Source: Kangiellaceae bacterium (lineage in GTDB: Bacteria; Pseudomonadota; Gammaproteobacteria; Enterobacterales; Kangiellaceae). Taken from it: 64,000 bases of DNA. The notes under the pieces are model-generated. The model was given only the letters and a program-made list of their open reading frames with translations. It was not told where the DNA came from and did no database searches. The position numbers and the translations under genes are program-made. Location of the stretch: the NCBI GenBank assembly GCA_013373015.1, contig JABXIQ010000002.1:62001-126000 (forward strand), given 5' to 3'. Shown here piece after piece: positions 1 to 8,618 of the stretch (positions within the stretch are counted from its first letter, which is position 1; every line of letters starts with the position of its first letter).

Positions 1-498
1 GACGTATCCTTGTGTACCTAGAAATGCTTCGGCATCTTCGCCTGAAAGTAGGGCTACCCACCATTCTATAAGTTCGTAGAAAGCGCTAAAAGCTAAGCAA
101 AAACAAATGGTTAGGAAATCCCTCCACCAGTTACCATTAACCACATTGTGTCTGATAAAGACTTCGCGGGCGATGATTGCGGGGATAAAACCTTGGGCAA
201 AATGGCCAACTTTGTCGTAGTTGTTACGTTCTGAACCCATCCATTCGGCAATGGTGTCGAATAGCGGCACTTCTGCGTAGGTGTAGTGGCCACCGATCAT
301 CAGAATAACGCAGTGGATCAATATTAGGACGTATGTGAGTTGGGTTAGCCTGAATTTGTGGTAGCTAATTGCCAAAATGATTAAGCCAATAATGGCGGGT
401 AGAACTTCTAGGAACCAAGTGAACTGATCTTTGGGGTTGATGGCTGACCATAGCAAAACGGCAAAAAATATCGTTAGCCAGATAACTTTTTTGAGCAT
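1..498 (-). CDS. YjdF/DUF2238 family inner-membrane protein (3' end cut by window)
   Basis: This gene is missing from the ORF track because it has no stop inside the window. Reading the minus strand from an ATG at 498 gives 166 open codons beginning MLKKVIWLTIFF. Several hydrophobic segments are visible (about residues 5-17, 30-44, 55-68, 105-115 and 130-145). Motifs that I associate with the DUF2238/YjdF family are present: GGHYTYAEVP, YDKVGHFAQGF and YELIEWWVALLSG. E. coli YjdF is about 209 residues, so roughly 40 are lost off the edge. The biochemical role of the family is unknown. The start sits behind a GAAGAGGTG-like ribosome site. It is divergent from the mra operon. Confidence 0.8.
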   Translation of the reverse strand, partial: MLKKVIWLTIFFAVLLWSAINPKDQFTWFLEVLPAIIGLIILAISYHKFRLTQLTYVLILIHCVILMIGGHYTYAEVPLFDTIAEWMGSERNNYDKVGHFAQGFIPAIIAREVFIRHNVVNGNWWRDFLTICFCLAFSAFYELIEWWVALLSGEDAEAFLGTQGYV

Positions 499-693
499 GA
501 TCACCTCTTCAATTGGTCTTTTTACAATTAAAAGTCTCATAAATCATACCTTAACTTAAAGTAAATTCTAACTTTAATCTCTAATTTTATGATAAATAAG
601 CAGTTTATTTTTTAATGTTTGTTAGTGCTAACTAACATTCGCTAAGTGTTTGTAAAAAAAGGACATTTTTCACATTTCTCATGCAAATTTGCC

Positions 694-722
694 TTGCAAA
701 AGTCATCTAAAATTCATATAGT
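694..722 (+). promoter_or_regulatory. Predicted Pmra sigma70 promoter
   Basis: A -35 element TTGCAA (694-699) and a -10 element TATAGT (717-722) are separated by exactly 17 bp, the optimal spacing. Transcription would start near 729, inside the MraZ repeat array, which fits autorepression of the division and cell-wall operon by MraZ. The positions are read directly from sequence; activity is inferred. Confidence 0.65.
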
Positions 723-764
723 GTAGAGAAGTGGAGAAAAGTGTCGCAAAGTGGATCGTAGAGG
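721..764 (+). promoter_or_regulatory. MraZ box: direct repeats with 10-bp period
   Basis: GTGT, GTGG, GTGT, GTGG and GAGG occur at 721, 731, 741, 751 and 761, exactly 10 bp apart. MraZ is known to bind tandem short G-rich repeats with about one helical turn of spacing upstream of its own gene. The array overlaps the predicted -10 and start site, so occupancy should block transcription. Confidence 0.7.
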
Positions 765-768
765 ATCA

Positions 769-822
769 ATGATGATGAATACGAACACATTGCTTAAAAG
801 TAAAATTATTGGGTGCCGCTAA
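769..822 (+). CDS. Possible 17-codon leader peptide upstream of mraZ
   Basis: Three consecutive ATG codons (769, 772, 775) follow an AGAGGATCA ribosome-site-like stretch at 760-768 and open a short frame MMMNTNTLLKSKIIGCR ending at TAA 820-822. It lies downstream of the predicted transcription start and its stop falls inside the palindromic element. No conserved function is known to me. It could be chance, or a translated leader that affects folding of the downstream hairpin. Confidence 0.3.
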   Translation: MMMNTNTLLKSKIIGCR

Positions 823-913
823 GACAAGGCAAACGATAAAGAAAAAGCGCAGTTTAGTTCCCTAAATGAGCATTTTTCTTTTGAGGCTTAACGCAGTATT
901 AGCAATACCCAGA
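808..913. repeat. Dispersed imperfect palindrome, copy 1 (core GCGCAGT...ATGAGCA)
   Basis: Nearly the whole stretch is an imperfect inverted repeat: the outer arms start GGGTGCCGCTAAG and end TTAGCAATACCC, and the central arms are AAAAAGCGCAGTTTAG and CTAAATGAGCATTTTT around a 4-nt loop. The core is the reverse complement of the cores at 40086-40112 and 41807-41832, so these form one repeat family. This copy lies in the mraZ 5' leader. Confidence 0.7.
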
Positions 914-949
914 AATTGTTAACGAGTTAAATGGGGTTTAAGAACTAAA

Positions 950-1405
950 ATGTTCCGTGGCGCAAATGCAATCAATATGGACGCGAAAGGGCGTATCGCT
1001 ATTCCAGCGAAGTACCGTTCGCGTTTTGCTGATGTTTGCGCAAACCAAATCGTAGTAACCATTGACTTGTTTGACCCATGCCTATTACTTTTCCCGCTAC
1101 CCCACTGGGAACAACTCGAAGCAAAACTCGACACTTTCTCTAACACAGACCCTAATCAACGCCGGGTTAAGCGTATGTTGCTTGGTCATGCTTCTGAGCA
1201 TGAGATTGATAGCAACGGACGTATTTTACTTCCTCCTGTGTTGCGTGAATACGCACAACTTGAAAAAGAATTATTGTTAGCTGGTCAAGGCAAGACCTTC
1301 CAAATTTGGAATGAAGCTAACTGGCACAAGAAAATTGAGGATGATGTGGCGGCATTGACTGATGGGCCTTTGGATACTGAAACCTTACCGGATCTCGCTT
1401 TTTAG
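950..1405 (+). CDS. mraZ: Transcriptional regulator MraZ
   Basis: At 151 residues this is the usual family length. The protein has the two tandem AbrB-like half-domains expected of MraZ, each with the signature DxxGR: DAKGRIAIP near residues 10-18 and DSNGRILLPP near residues 87-96. MraZ forms ring oligomers that bind the repeats upstream of the dcw cluster and repress it. It is the first gene of that cluster, 11 bp before rsmH. The ATG at 950 gives the canonical MFRGANAINMD start; the upstream GGGG is rather distant (about 13 nt), so translation may be weak or coupled to the 5-codon frame just ahead. Confidence 0.95.
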   Translation: MFRGANAINMDAKGRIAIPAKYRSRFADVCANQIVVTIDLFDPCLLLFPLPHWEQLEAKLDTFSNTDPNQRRVKRMLLGHASEHEIDSNGRILLPPVLREYAQLEKELLLAGQGKTFQIWNEANWHKKIEDDVAALTDGPLDTETLPDLAF

Positions 1406-1416
1406 GATTATCTAAG

Positions 1417-2352
1417 ATGGAACCACAAACGCAGCACGATGCAGTTCTCCTCGACGAAGCAGTGCAAGCACTGGTGATCGATCCGGATGGTAAATATATC
1501 GATTGTACTTTTGGGCGCGGCGGACACAGTCGCGCCGTTTTGGATCTACTGTCGGAAAAAGGTCGTTTACTGGCGTTTGACAAAGATCCGCAAGCGATTG
1601 AAGTCGCGAATAAATTAAAAGCAGAAGATAGTCGCTTTGATATAGAACACAACAGTTTTTCTCTTTTACAACAAGAGGTTACAGAACGTGGCTGGGCTGG
1701 CGAAATCACTGGTGTGTTGATGGATTTAGGGGTTTCGTCACCTCAGCTCGACCAAGCGGAGCGCGGCTTTAGCTTTATGAATGATGGTCCATTAGATATG
1801 CGTATGGATGTCACGCGCGGCCAAACTGCAGCGCAATGGGTTGCACAAACTGCAGAAGAAGATATGGCGTGGACCTTTAAGGCTTATGGTGAAGAGCGTT
1901 ATGCCAAGCGAATAGCCAGATCGATTGTGGAAAAACGTGCGCAAGCACCGATCAATCGTACCAAAGAGTTGGCGGATATTATTGCAGAAGCACATCCACG
2001 TTGGGAAAAGCATAAGCATCCTGCAACACGTTGTTTTCAGGCAATTCGTATCGCAGTTAACAGTGAGTTGGATGATTTAAAAAATACCTTAGAGCAAATT
2101 CTTGAGGTGTTGGAAGTCGGTGGCCGGATGGTAGTGATCAGCTTCCATTCGTTAGAAGACCGAATGGTAAAGCGCTTTATCCAACAACAAGAGCAAGGGC
2201 AAGATTTTCCAGCGGGCTTGCCAATTACTGATGAGATGATTAATCGTCGCATGAAGAAAGTGGGCAAGTTTGTTAAAGCTGGGCAAGAAGAGTTAGAGCG
2301 AAATAATCGTGCACGAAGTGCAGTGATGCGTGTAGCTGAAAAATTGGCATGA
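1417..2352 (+). CDS. rsmH: 16S rRNA (cytosine1402-N4)-methyltransferase RsmH
   Basis: RsmH methylates N4 of C1402 in the 16S rRNA P site using S-adenosylmethionine. The 311 residues match the family (E. coli 313). The N-terminus H-AVLLDEAVQAL and the SAM-binding GRGGHSRA loop (about residues 34-41) are characteristic, as is the C-terminal region VVISFHSLEDRMVKRF. The AGGA ribosome site overlaps the mraZ stop codon. The 3' end overlaps ftsL by the ATGA tetranucleotide, implying translational coupling. The function does not directly concern division, but the gene is always in this place in the dcw cluster. Confidence 0.95.
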   Translation: MEPQTQHDAVLLDEAVQALVIDPDGKYIDCTFGRGGHSRAVLDLLSEKGRLLAFDKDPQAIEVANKLKAEDSRFDIEHNSFSLLQQEVTERGWAGEITGVLMDLGVSSPQLDQAERGFSFMNDGPLDMRMDVTRGQTAAQWVAQTAEEDMAWTFKAYGEERYAKRIARSIVEKRAQAPINRTKELADIIAEAHPRWEKHKHPATRCFQAIRIAVNSELDDLKNTLEQILEVLEVGGRMVVISFHSLEDRMVKRFIQQQEQGQDFPAGLPITDEMINRRMKKVGKFVKAGQEELERNNRARSAVMRVAEKLA

Positions 2353-2714
2353 GCAAGAATAATAGTAAAGCCAATAAAACTAATGAAACCAATAGCTTAT
2401 GGCCATTTTATAGTTTAATGGCAACCGTATTAAGACGCTTTGGTTTGATTTTGTTGGGAGCGTTGGTGGTTGTTTCGGCGGTGATGGTGGCCAATCAAAC
2501 TCATCAATATCGCCAAGCGACGATTGAATACAAACAGCTTCAAGATGAGCAAACGGCGTTGGACTTGCAATGGCAAAAGCTGAGTTTGGAGCAAAGTGCT
2601 TTATCGGAACACAGCCGCATCGAAACATTAGCGGAAAAAAAATTGAATATGAAACAGTTGGATCAAGAAAGTGAAGTGATATTAAACGAGCCAGCTGAAA
2701 AAAATAATTTATAG
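2349..2714 (+). CDS. ftsL: Cell division protein FtsL
   Basis: FtsL is a small bitopic protein that joins FtsB and FtsQ in the divisome and activates FtsW/FtsI. The 121-residue product has a cytoplasmic tail of about 30 residues, one membrane segment (FGLILLGALVVVSAVMVA, about residues 32-49) and a periplasmic heptad-rich segment, rich in Q and L, suited to a coiled coil. Sequence conservation in FtsL is low, so the call rests on topology, size and its place between rsmH and ftsI. Its start overlaps the rsmH stop (ATGA). Confidence 0.9.
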   Translation: MSKNNSKANKTNETNSLWPFYSLMATVLRRFGLILLGALVVVSAVMVANQTHQYRQATIEYKQLQDEQTALDLQWQKLSLEQSALSEHSRIETLAEKKLNMKQLDQESEVILNEPAEKNNL

Positions 2715-2744
2715 CAACAACGGAACAGGACCAATAGCAAAGCA

Positions 2745-4490
2745 ATGAAAAAGGTGCGTAACCGCAAAGTTAAAACAGTACCACTATGCACATGGCGTTA
2801 TTACACCATGTTAGTTGTGGTGTTGTTGGCTTTTGGCGCTTTAGTGACACGCGCGGCTTATTTGCAGGTTTTAAGTTCTGAAGATTTAACAAAGGCGGGT
2901 GAGTCACGTTCGGTACGTGTTAAAGGTATCTCCTCACATCGTGGGTTAATTGTTGATCGTAATGGTGAAGAGTTGGCACGTTCGGTGCCCATCGAGTCGG
3001 TATGGCTTGATCCACAGACATTACTAACAAATCCTAAAGTGTTACAAAGTAAAGAATGGAAAGGTTTTGCCGCGGCCTTAAAGCGTGATGAAGCAGAGCT
3101 TAATCAATGGGTACAAGATCGTGCCAGCCGCCGCTTTGTTTGGTTAGAGCGTCAGCTTGATCCTAATGTTTCTTTATATATCAAGCGCTTAAACATCAAA
3201 GGCGTGAATTTCAAAACCGAATACCGCCGTTATTACCCAAGTGCGGAAGTGGCTGCACATGTGGTGGGTTTTACCGGTATTGATGATAAAGGTTTAGAAG
3301 GTGTTGAGCGCGCTTTTGATAATTTCTTAACGGGGCAACCGGGTAAAGAAAAAGTCGTTGTAGATTTGTATCGTCGTGTGGTCGAAGAGCGTGGCGTGTT
3401 GGCAGAAGCCGAGCAGGGCAATGATTTACAACTGAGTATTGATTCGCGTATTCAAGCAACGGCCTATAAAGAATTAAAAGAAGCGGTCATTAAAAATGGC
3501 GCAAAAGGTGGTTCAGTTGTTGTAGTGGATATAGAAACTGGCGAAGTATTAGCAATGGCCAGTCAGCCTTCTTTTAATCCAAACCGTACTGACAGTCGTT
3601 TGCCAGAATTAACGCGTAATCGTTCAATTACTGATTTGTTTGAGCCGGGTTCAACGGTGAAGCCACTAACGGTAGTCAGCGGTTTAGCGAGCGGCAAATT
3701 TAATGCTAACTCTAAAATTGATACTTCACCTGGTCGCATGAAATTAGGTTATGGAACTGTGCGTGACCATCGCAATTATGGTGTGTTAGATCTTGATGGC
3801 ATTATCAAAAAATCAAGCAACATGGGTGTTGCTAAAATAGCTCTTGAGTTAACCGATCAAGAATTTTTAAGCACTTTATATAACGTGGGTTTCGGTGTGA
3901 ATACAGGATTAGGTATCCAAGGTGAATCTGATGGTATTCTAAATCCTCGTGATAATTGGTCTGCGCATGAAAAAGCAACATTTTCATACGGTTACGGTTT
4001 TATGGTCAGTCCTGTTCAGTTAGCACAAGCCTATACGATTATTGGTGCAGGCGGCATTAAACGTCCATTAACTTTGCTTAAGCGCAGTGACGATCAAGAA
4101 ATTGAAGAGCAATCAGTCATCAAGCCTGAAATCGCACATGCGGTGGTACGCATGATGGAAGAAGTGGTGGCGCAAGGCGGCACTGGTACCAAAGCTAAAG
4201 TCAATGGTTACCGCGTGGCGGGTAAAACAGGAACAACCCGTAAAGCAGAGCGCGGCGGTTATGGTGATGAATACGTTACCGTTTTTGCAGGTTTAGTTCC
4301 AGCGACCAATCCTAAGTTTGCGATTGTGGTCATGGTCGATGAGCCTGCTGGCGACAGCTACTATGGCGGTACGGTTTCAGCGCCAGTTTTCTCAAAAGTT
4401 GCCACTAAAGCGCTGCATCTGATGAATGTTGCGCCAGATAATAAAACTCCTGCAATTGCTGTGGCGGGACAGGGAGTTGCTCATGACTAA
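2745..4490 (+). CDS. ftsI: Septal peptidoglycan transpeptidase FtsI (PBP3)
   Basis: This is a class B penicillin-binding protein that cross-links septal peptidoglycan together with FtsW. The 581 residues comprise a short cytoplasmic tail, one membrane anchor (about residues 19-41), a pedestal domain and the transpeptidase domain. The three active-site motifs are visible: STVK in EPGSTVKPL (about residues 302-310), SSN in KKSSNMGVA (about 350) and KTG in AGKTGTTRKA (about 495). The gene starts 30 bp after ftsL. Its last codons overlap the murE start (ATGACTAA). Confidence 0.95.
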   Translation: MKKVRNRKVKTVPLCTWRYYTMLVVVLLAFGALVTRAAYLQVLSSEDLTKAGESRSVRVKGISSHRGLIVDRNGEELARSVPIESVWLDPQTLLTNPKVLQSKEWKGFAAALKRDEAELNQWVQDRASRRFVWLERQLDPNVSLYIKRLNIKGVNFKTEYRRYYPSAEVAAHVVGFTGIDDKGLEGVERAFDNFLTGQPGKEKVVVDLYRRVVEERGVLAEAEQGNDLQLSIDSRIQATAYKELKEAVIKNGAKGGSVVVVDIETGEVLAMASQPSFNPNRTDSRLPELTRNRSITDLFEPGSTVKPLTVVSGLASGKFNANSKIDTSPGRMKLGYGTVRDHRNYGVLDLDGIIKKSSNMGVAKIALELTDQEFLSTLYNVGFGVNTGLGIQGESDGILNPRDNWSAHEKATFSYGYGFMVSPVQLAQAYTIIGAGGIKRPLTLLKRSDDQEIEEQSVIKPEIAHAVVRMMEEVVAQGGTGTKAKVNGYRVAGKTGTTRKAERGGYGDEYVTVFAGLVPATNPKFAIVVMVDEPAGDSYYGGTVSAPVFSKVATKALHLMNVAPDNKTPAIAVAGQGVAHD

Positions 4491-6117
4491 TCTGCAGACA
4501 ACTCACAGCAATAGTGCAATAAGCGTAAAATCTATTTCGTTGGTGAAATTGATTAAACCGTTTGTTGACAAAAATGACCTAGAGCAAGTTGAAAAGCATT
4601 GCGCAGACATTAATGTAAGTGGCTTACAGCTTGATAATCGTCAGCTGAAAAGTGGTGATGGATTTGTAGCTTATCAAGGTCATGCAAATGATGGCCGTAA
4701 CTATATTAAACAAGCCATCGAGTCAGGTGCGAGCGTAGTTCTTGCCGAAAAAGAACAATTAGAAAATATATTAATAAAGCAAAACCTTCTGCTTAATGAC
4801 AACCAGCAGGCAAAAGCTCCTATCTATTTGGTACAAAATGGAGCTGTCATGGTTCCAGTGATTGCTATACAAGACTTAGCTAACAAAGTGAGTGCTATAG
4901 CTGCACGCCTTTATCGCAACCCAACAAAAAAAATGTCTGTGATAGGCGTGACTGGAACTAATGGCAAAACGAGTTGCTGTTATCTTATTGCACAAGCATT
5001 AGAGTTTTTACAACACAAAACATTAATGTTAAGCACGATTGGTAACGGTAATGTTAATCAAGGTGATGTGTCAAAATTACAAGCAACTGCCAATACCACT
5101 CCTGATGCAATAGCCGTTCAGCAATTAGCCGCAGATTATCTGGCTCAACAGAATAACTACATGACTATGGAAGTTTCTTCACATGGTTTGCAGCAAGGGC
5201 GTGTTGCTGCGGTCAATTATAAAGTCGCAGTATTTACCAATCTCAGCCAAGACCATTTGGATTATCATGGTGATATGGAGTCTTACTTCCAAGCAAAGCG
5301 TGATTTGTTTGTTTCTGAAAGCCTTCAAGCTGTAGTAATTAATGCTGATGATGAATATGGCCGTCGATTACTCAATGATACTGAAATTAAATGCAGAAAA
5401 ATTGCTTTTAGTACCGCAGGGATCAATTCAACAATCAGCGCGAATGATTGGTTAGTTGCAAGTGATGCAGAGTTTACCATGCAGGGTATTAATGCTGCTT
5501 TGCAAACCCCTTGGGGCAATGGTCGCGTGCACTCAAGCTTGTTAGGTGATTTTAATTTATCTAATTTATTAGCGGTTGCAGGTGTTCTTGGTGCGTTAAT
5601 TGGCGATATAAACAAGTGGATCGTTGCTTTGAATGCAGCCAAGGCTGTACCGGGTCGTATGCATAAATTCCAAGTTGCTAATAAAGCAACTGTGGTGGTG
5701 GATTATGCGCATACGCCTGATGCATTGGAAAAATCTTTGATAACACTGCGTCGTCACAGCAAAGGTGATTTATGGTGCATCTTTGGTTGTGGCGGTGATC
5801 GCGATAACAGTAAACGTGCACTTATGGGTAAAGCTGCAGAACAATATTCCGATAAAGTGATTATTACTGATGATAATCCTCGTAACGAGCAAGCCGCAGC
5901 AATCGTTGACATGATCCGCAAGGGTATGCATGACACTGACATTCCTTATATTGCTAAGCGTTTAGATGCCATAGATTTTGCATTAAAAAACGCACAGGCG
6001 AGCGATATGATCTTGGTGGCAGGTAAAGGCCATGAGGATTATCAGCAGATTGGTAATGAAAAATTACATTACAGTGATTTAGAAACGGTACAACAGTTAA
6101 TGGAGGTTGCGGCATGA
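4483..6117 (+). CDS. murE: UDP-MurNAc-L-Ala-D-Glu:meso-diaminopimelate ligase MurE
   Basis: MurE adds meso-diaminopimelate to UDP-MurNAc-dipeptide in the cytoplasm. The ORF track starts at 4426, but ATG 4483 is preferred: it follows AGGGAG at good spacing and overlaps ftsI by only 8 bp. The product is 544 residues, longer than E. coli MurE (495) because of insertions in the N-terminal domain. The ATP loop GVTGTNGKTS and the DNPR motif (DDNPRNEQ), which marks diaminopimelate rather than lysine specificity, are present. The stop overlaps murF by ATGA. Confidence 0.94.
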   Translation: MTNLQTTHSNSAISVKSISLVKLIKPFVDKNDLEQVEKHCADINVSGLQLDNRQLKSGDGFVAYQGHANDGRNYIKQAIESGASVVLAEKEQLENILIKQNLLLNDNQQAKAPIYLVQNGAVMVPVIAIQDLANKVSAIAARLYRNPTKKMSVIGVTGTNGKTSCCYLIAQALEFLQHKTLMLSTIGNGNVNQGDVSKLQATANTTPDAIAVQQLAADYLAQQNNYMTMEVSSHGLQQGRVAAVNYKVAVFTNLSQDHLDYHGDMESYFQAKRDLFVSESLQAVVINADDEYGRRLLNDTEIKCRKIAFSTAGINSTISANDWLVASDAEFTMQGINAALQTPWGNGRVHSSLLGDFNLSNLLAVAGVLGALIGDINKWIVALNAAKAVPGRMHKFQVANKATVVVDYAHTPDALEKSLITLRRHSKGDLWCIFGCGGDRDNSKRALMGKAAEQYSDKVIITDDNPRNEQAAAIVDMIRKGMHDTDIPYIAKRLDAIDFALKNAQASDMILVAGKGHEDYQQIGNEKLHYSDLETVQQLMEVAA

Positions 6118-7514
6118 TTCCATTAACGCTAGAAACAATTGCAACAATCACTGGCGGTCAATTAGTGGGAGATAATCTTACGATACAAGGACTGGTTACA
6201 GATAGTCGAGCACAAAATATGCAAGGATTATTTGTAGCTTTGGTCGGTGAGAAGTTTGATGCCCATCAATTTATCCATCAAGCGCAAGACAATGGTGCTA
6301 TTGCATTATTAGTTTCAAAAGCAGTAACTAGCTCATTGCCGCAGATTGTTGTAGAAAATTCAGAGCAAGCCTTAGGCAAAATTGCTGCTTACGTTCGCCA
6401 GCAAGTTAATCCAAAAGTGATTGGTATCACAGGTAGCGCAGGAAAAACCAGCGTTAAAGAAATGGTTGCTAGTATCTTGCGCGTGTATAGCCATGATGAT
6501 GGAAAAGTATTGGCCACCAAAGGCAATTTCAATAATCACATCGGTGTGCCTTTGACTTTATTAGAGCTTACTCAGCAGCATGAGTTTGCAGTGATTGAGA
6601 TGGGCGCTAATCATAAGGGTGAAATAGCCTATACCGCACATCTTGCGAAGCCCGATACAAGTGCCATTAATAATGTTGAAGCTGCTCATATTGAAGGATT
6701 CGGTTCAATTGAAGGTGTAGCCGAAGCAAAATCTGAAATTTATGAAGCTTTATCAAGTTCAGGTACTGCTGTAATCAATTTAGATTGTGAGTTTGCACGC
6801 GATTGGCAAAAGCAGTTTGAATATCTACATAAAGTAACAGTATCTCGCCATAAAAATGCCCAATTCACCGCACATAATTGTCACCTCAATCAACAAAGTC
6901 AGGTGGAATTTATGTTGCAACATGAGAATGATGGCTGTAGTCAAAGCGTAGCAATATGTTTGCCGACGCCAGGTATGCATAACGTGTCAAATGCTTTGGT
7001 CGCTGCAGCATTAGCACATAGCGTTGGTGTAGATATGGAATCCATTCAGATGGGTTTACAGTCAGTTGCATCAGTAAAGGGCCGATTGAATGTACACCAA
7101 ACGACGAATGGCATAACGCTAATTGATGATACTTATAACGCCAGTGTTGGATCGGTTAAAGCTGCGATTGACTATTTGGCTAGTTTAGCTGGACATAAAT
7201 TATTAGTGCTCGGAGATATGGCTGAGTTGGGCGTTGATTCGGATAAGTACCATTTTGAAGTAGGTGCTTATGCTCAAGAAAAAAATATTGATCAACTATT
7301 TGTCTGGGGAACTTTTGTTCAACATACAGTAAAAGCATTTGGTGAAAATGCTCGTTTATTTGAACAGAAAGAGCAATTAGTTGAAGCCATTAAAAGTGAT
7401 ATATCACTACAAAATGTTTTAGTAAAAGGTTCGCGCAGTGCTCGTATGGAACAGGTAGTAGAAGCGTTACTCGAAAATGATAAAGAAAACCGTGAGGGGG
7501 TAGGCTCATGCTAA
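6114..7514 (+). CDS. murF: UDP-MurNAc-tripeptide:D-Ala-D-Ala ligase MurF
   Basis: MurF adds D-Ala-D-Ala to complete the UDP-MurNAc-pentapeptide. The 466 residues show the Mur-ligase layout: an N-terminal substrate domain, a central ATPase domain with [13 protein letters not shown] (about residues 103-115), and a C-terminal domain with [10 protein letters not shown]. The start overlaps murE by 4 bp and the stop overlaps mraY by 7 bp (ATGCTAA), with a GAGGGGG ribosome site for mraY inside the murF 3' end. Operon expression with tight coupling is expected. Confidence 0.95.
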   Translation: MIPLTLETIATITGGQLVGDNLTIQGLVTDSRAQNMQGLFVALVGEKFDAHQFIHQAQDNGAIALLVSKAVTSSLPQIVVENSEQALGKIAAYVRQQVNPKVIGITGSAGKTSVKEMVASILRVYSHDDGKVLATKGNFNNHIGVPLTLLELTQQHEFAVIEMGANHKGEIAYTAHLAKPDTSAINNVEAAHIEGFGSIEGVAEAKSEIYEALSSSGTAVINLDCEFARDWQKQFEYLHKVTVSRHKNAQFTAHNCHLNQQSQVEFMLQHENDGCSQSVAICLPTPGMHNVSNALVAAALAHSVGVDMESIQMGLQSVASVKGRLNVHQTTNGITLIDDTYNASVGSVKAAIDYLASLAGHKLLVLGDMAELGVDSDKYHFEVGAYAQEKNIDQLFVWGTFVQHTVKAFGENARLFEQKEQLVEAIKSDISLQNVLVKGSRSARMEQVVEALLENDKENREGVGSC

Positions 7515-8587
7515 CGTGGTTGGCTGATTATTTATCGCAATATTATTCTGGATTTAACCTGTTCCAATATTTGACTATGCGTTCAATTTTAAGCGTCATT
7601 ACCGCCTTGGGTATTTCTTTATTAGTGGGTCCTAGCATGATCCGAAAATTAAGTAGTTATCAGATTGGTCAAACGGTACGTGACGATGGACCGCAAACAC
7701 ACTTGGTTAAGGCGGGTACTCCAACGATGGGTGGAGCATTAATTATTTTAGCCATTGCTTTTAGTTCATTAATGTGGGGACAACTGGACAATCGCTATTT
7801 GTGGGTAGCATTAGTAGCAATTGTAGGTTTTGGCTTAGTAGGCTTAGCAGATGATTACATCAAATTAGTGCGCAAAGATCCAAAAGGTTTGATTGCGCGT
7901 TGGAAGTATTTTTGGCAGTCGCTGTTGGGTGCTGGAATTGCCATTTATTTGTTCTATACGGCATCACCAGTTGAAACACAATTGTTAGTGCCGTTCTTAA
8001 AAGATGTGATGCCGCAACTCGGTTTGATGTTCGTATTTATGGCTTATTTTGTCATTGTGGGTACAAGTAACGCGGTGAACTTAACTGATGGTTTAGATGG
8101 TTTAGCAATACTACCGACGGTTTTAGTGGCCGGCGGTTTAGGTATTTTTGCCTACCTCACAGGTAACCAGGTTTTCTCAGAATATTTGCAAATTCCATAC
8201 ATTAATGGTGTTGGCGAGTTAGTGATTTTCTGTGCTGCGATTGTTGGTGCAGGCTTAGGCTTCTTGTGGTTTAACACCTATCCAGCGCAAGTATTTATGG
8301 GTGACGTAGGTGCTTTGGGCTTGGGTGCAGCGTTAGGTGCTGTAGCTGTCATGGTGCGCCAAGAATTAGTGTTATTCATTATGGGTGGTGTTTTTGTTAT
8401 AGAAACTGTTTCAGTGATTCTACAAGTTGCATCGTTCAAATTGACAGGGAAAAGAATTTTTAGAATGGCGCCATTACATCATCACTATGAATTAAAAGGC
8501 TGGCCGGAGCCGCGAGTCATCGTTCGCTTTTGGATAATCTCGGTGATATTAGTATTAATTGGTTTAGCGACATTAAAAATTCGCTAA
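7508..8587 (+). CDS. mraY: Phospho-MurNAc-pentapeptide translocase MraY
   Basis: MraY transfers phospho-MurNAc-pentapeptide to undecaprenyl phosphate, making lipid I at the inner membrane. The 359 residues (E. coli 360) are mostly membrane helices. The conserved catalytic and substrate motifs are visible: the DDG near residue 58, [18 protein letters not shown] and the histidine-rich loop [12 protein letters not shown] near the C-terminus. The start overlaps the murF stop. A 31-bp gap precedes murD. Confidence 0.96.
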   Translation: MLTWLADYLSQYYSGFNLFQYLTMRSILSVITALGISLLVGPSMIRKLSSYQIGQTVRDDGPQTHLVKAGTPTMGGALIILAIAFSSLMWGQLDNRYLWVALVAIVGFGLVGLADDYIKLVRKDPKGLIARWKYFWQSLLGAGIAIYLFYTASPVETQLLVPFLKDVMPQLGLMFVFMAYFVIVGTSNAVNLTDGLDGLAILPTVLVAGGLGIFAYLTGNQVFSEYLQIPYINGVGELVIFCAAIVGAGLGFLWFNTYPAQVFMGDVGALGLGAALGAVAVMVRQELVLFIMGGVFVIETVSVILQVASFKLTGKRIFRMAPLHHHYELKGWPEPRVIVRFWIISVILVLIGLATLKIR

Positions 8588-8618
8588 AGAAAGTGTAAAC
8601 GTAAAACATTGGATTGAA

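Larger units (their letters stand above)
499..949. other. Intergenic/leader region before mraZ (451 bp)
   Basis: This region holds, from left to right: a perfect dyad TGTTAGT-GCTA-ACTAACA (620-637), a sigma70-type promoter (694-722), a 10-bp-periodic MraZ box (721-764), a possible 17-codon leader ORF with its own Shine-Dalgarno (769-822), a copy of the dispersed palindrome (808-913) and a 5-codon ORF (931-948) ending one base before the mraZ ATG. The mraZ transcript would therefore carry a leader of about 220 nt. Confidence 0.6.

Noticed and set aside
1317-1709. 130-codon minus-strand ORF opposite mraZ/rsmH
   Set aside because: Shadow frame of two conserved genes; composition is low-complexity Ser/Arg/Cys-rich as expected from reverse reading.
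2380-2745. 121-codon minus-strand ORF opposite ftsL
   Set aside because: It is a complete shadow of ftsL and the ftsI start, has no recognisable domain, and real coding on the plus strand is certain.
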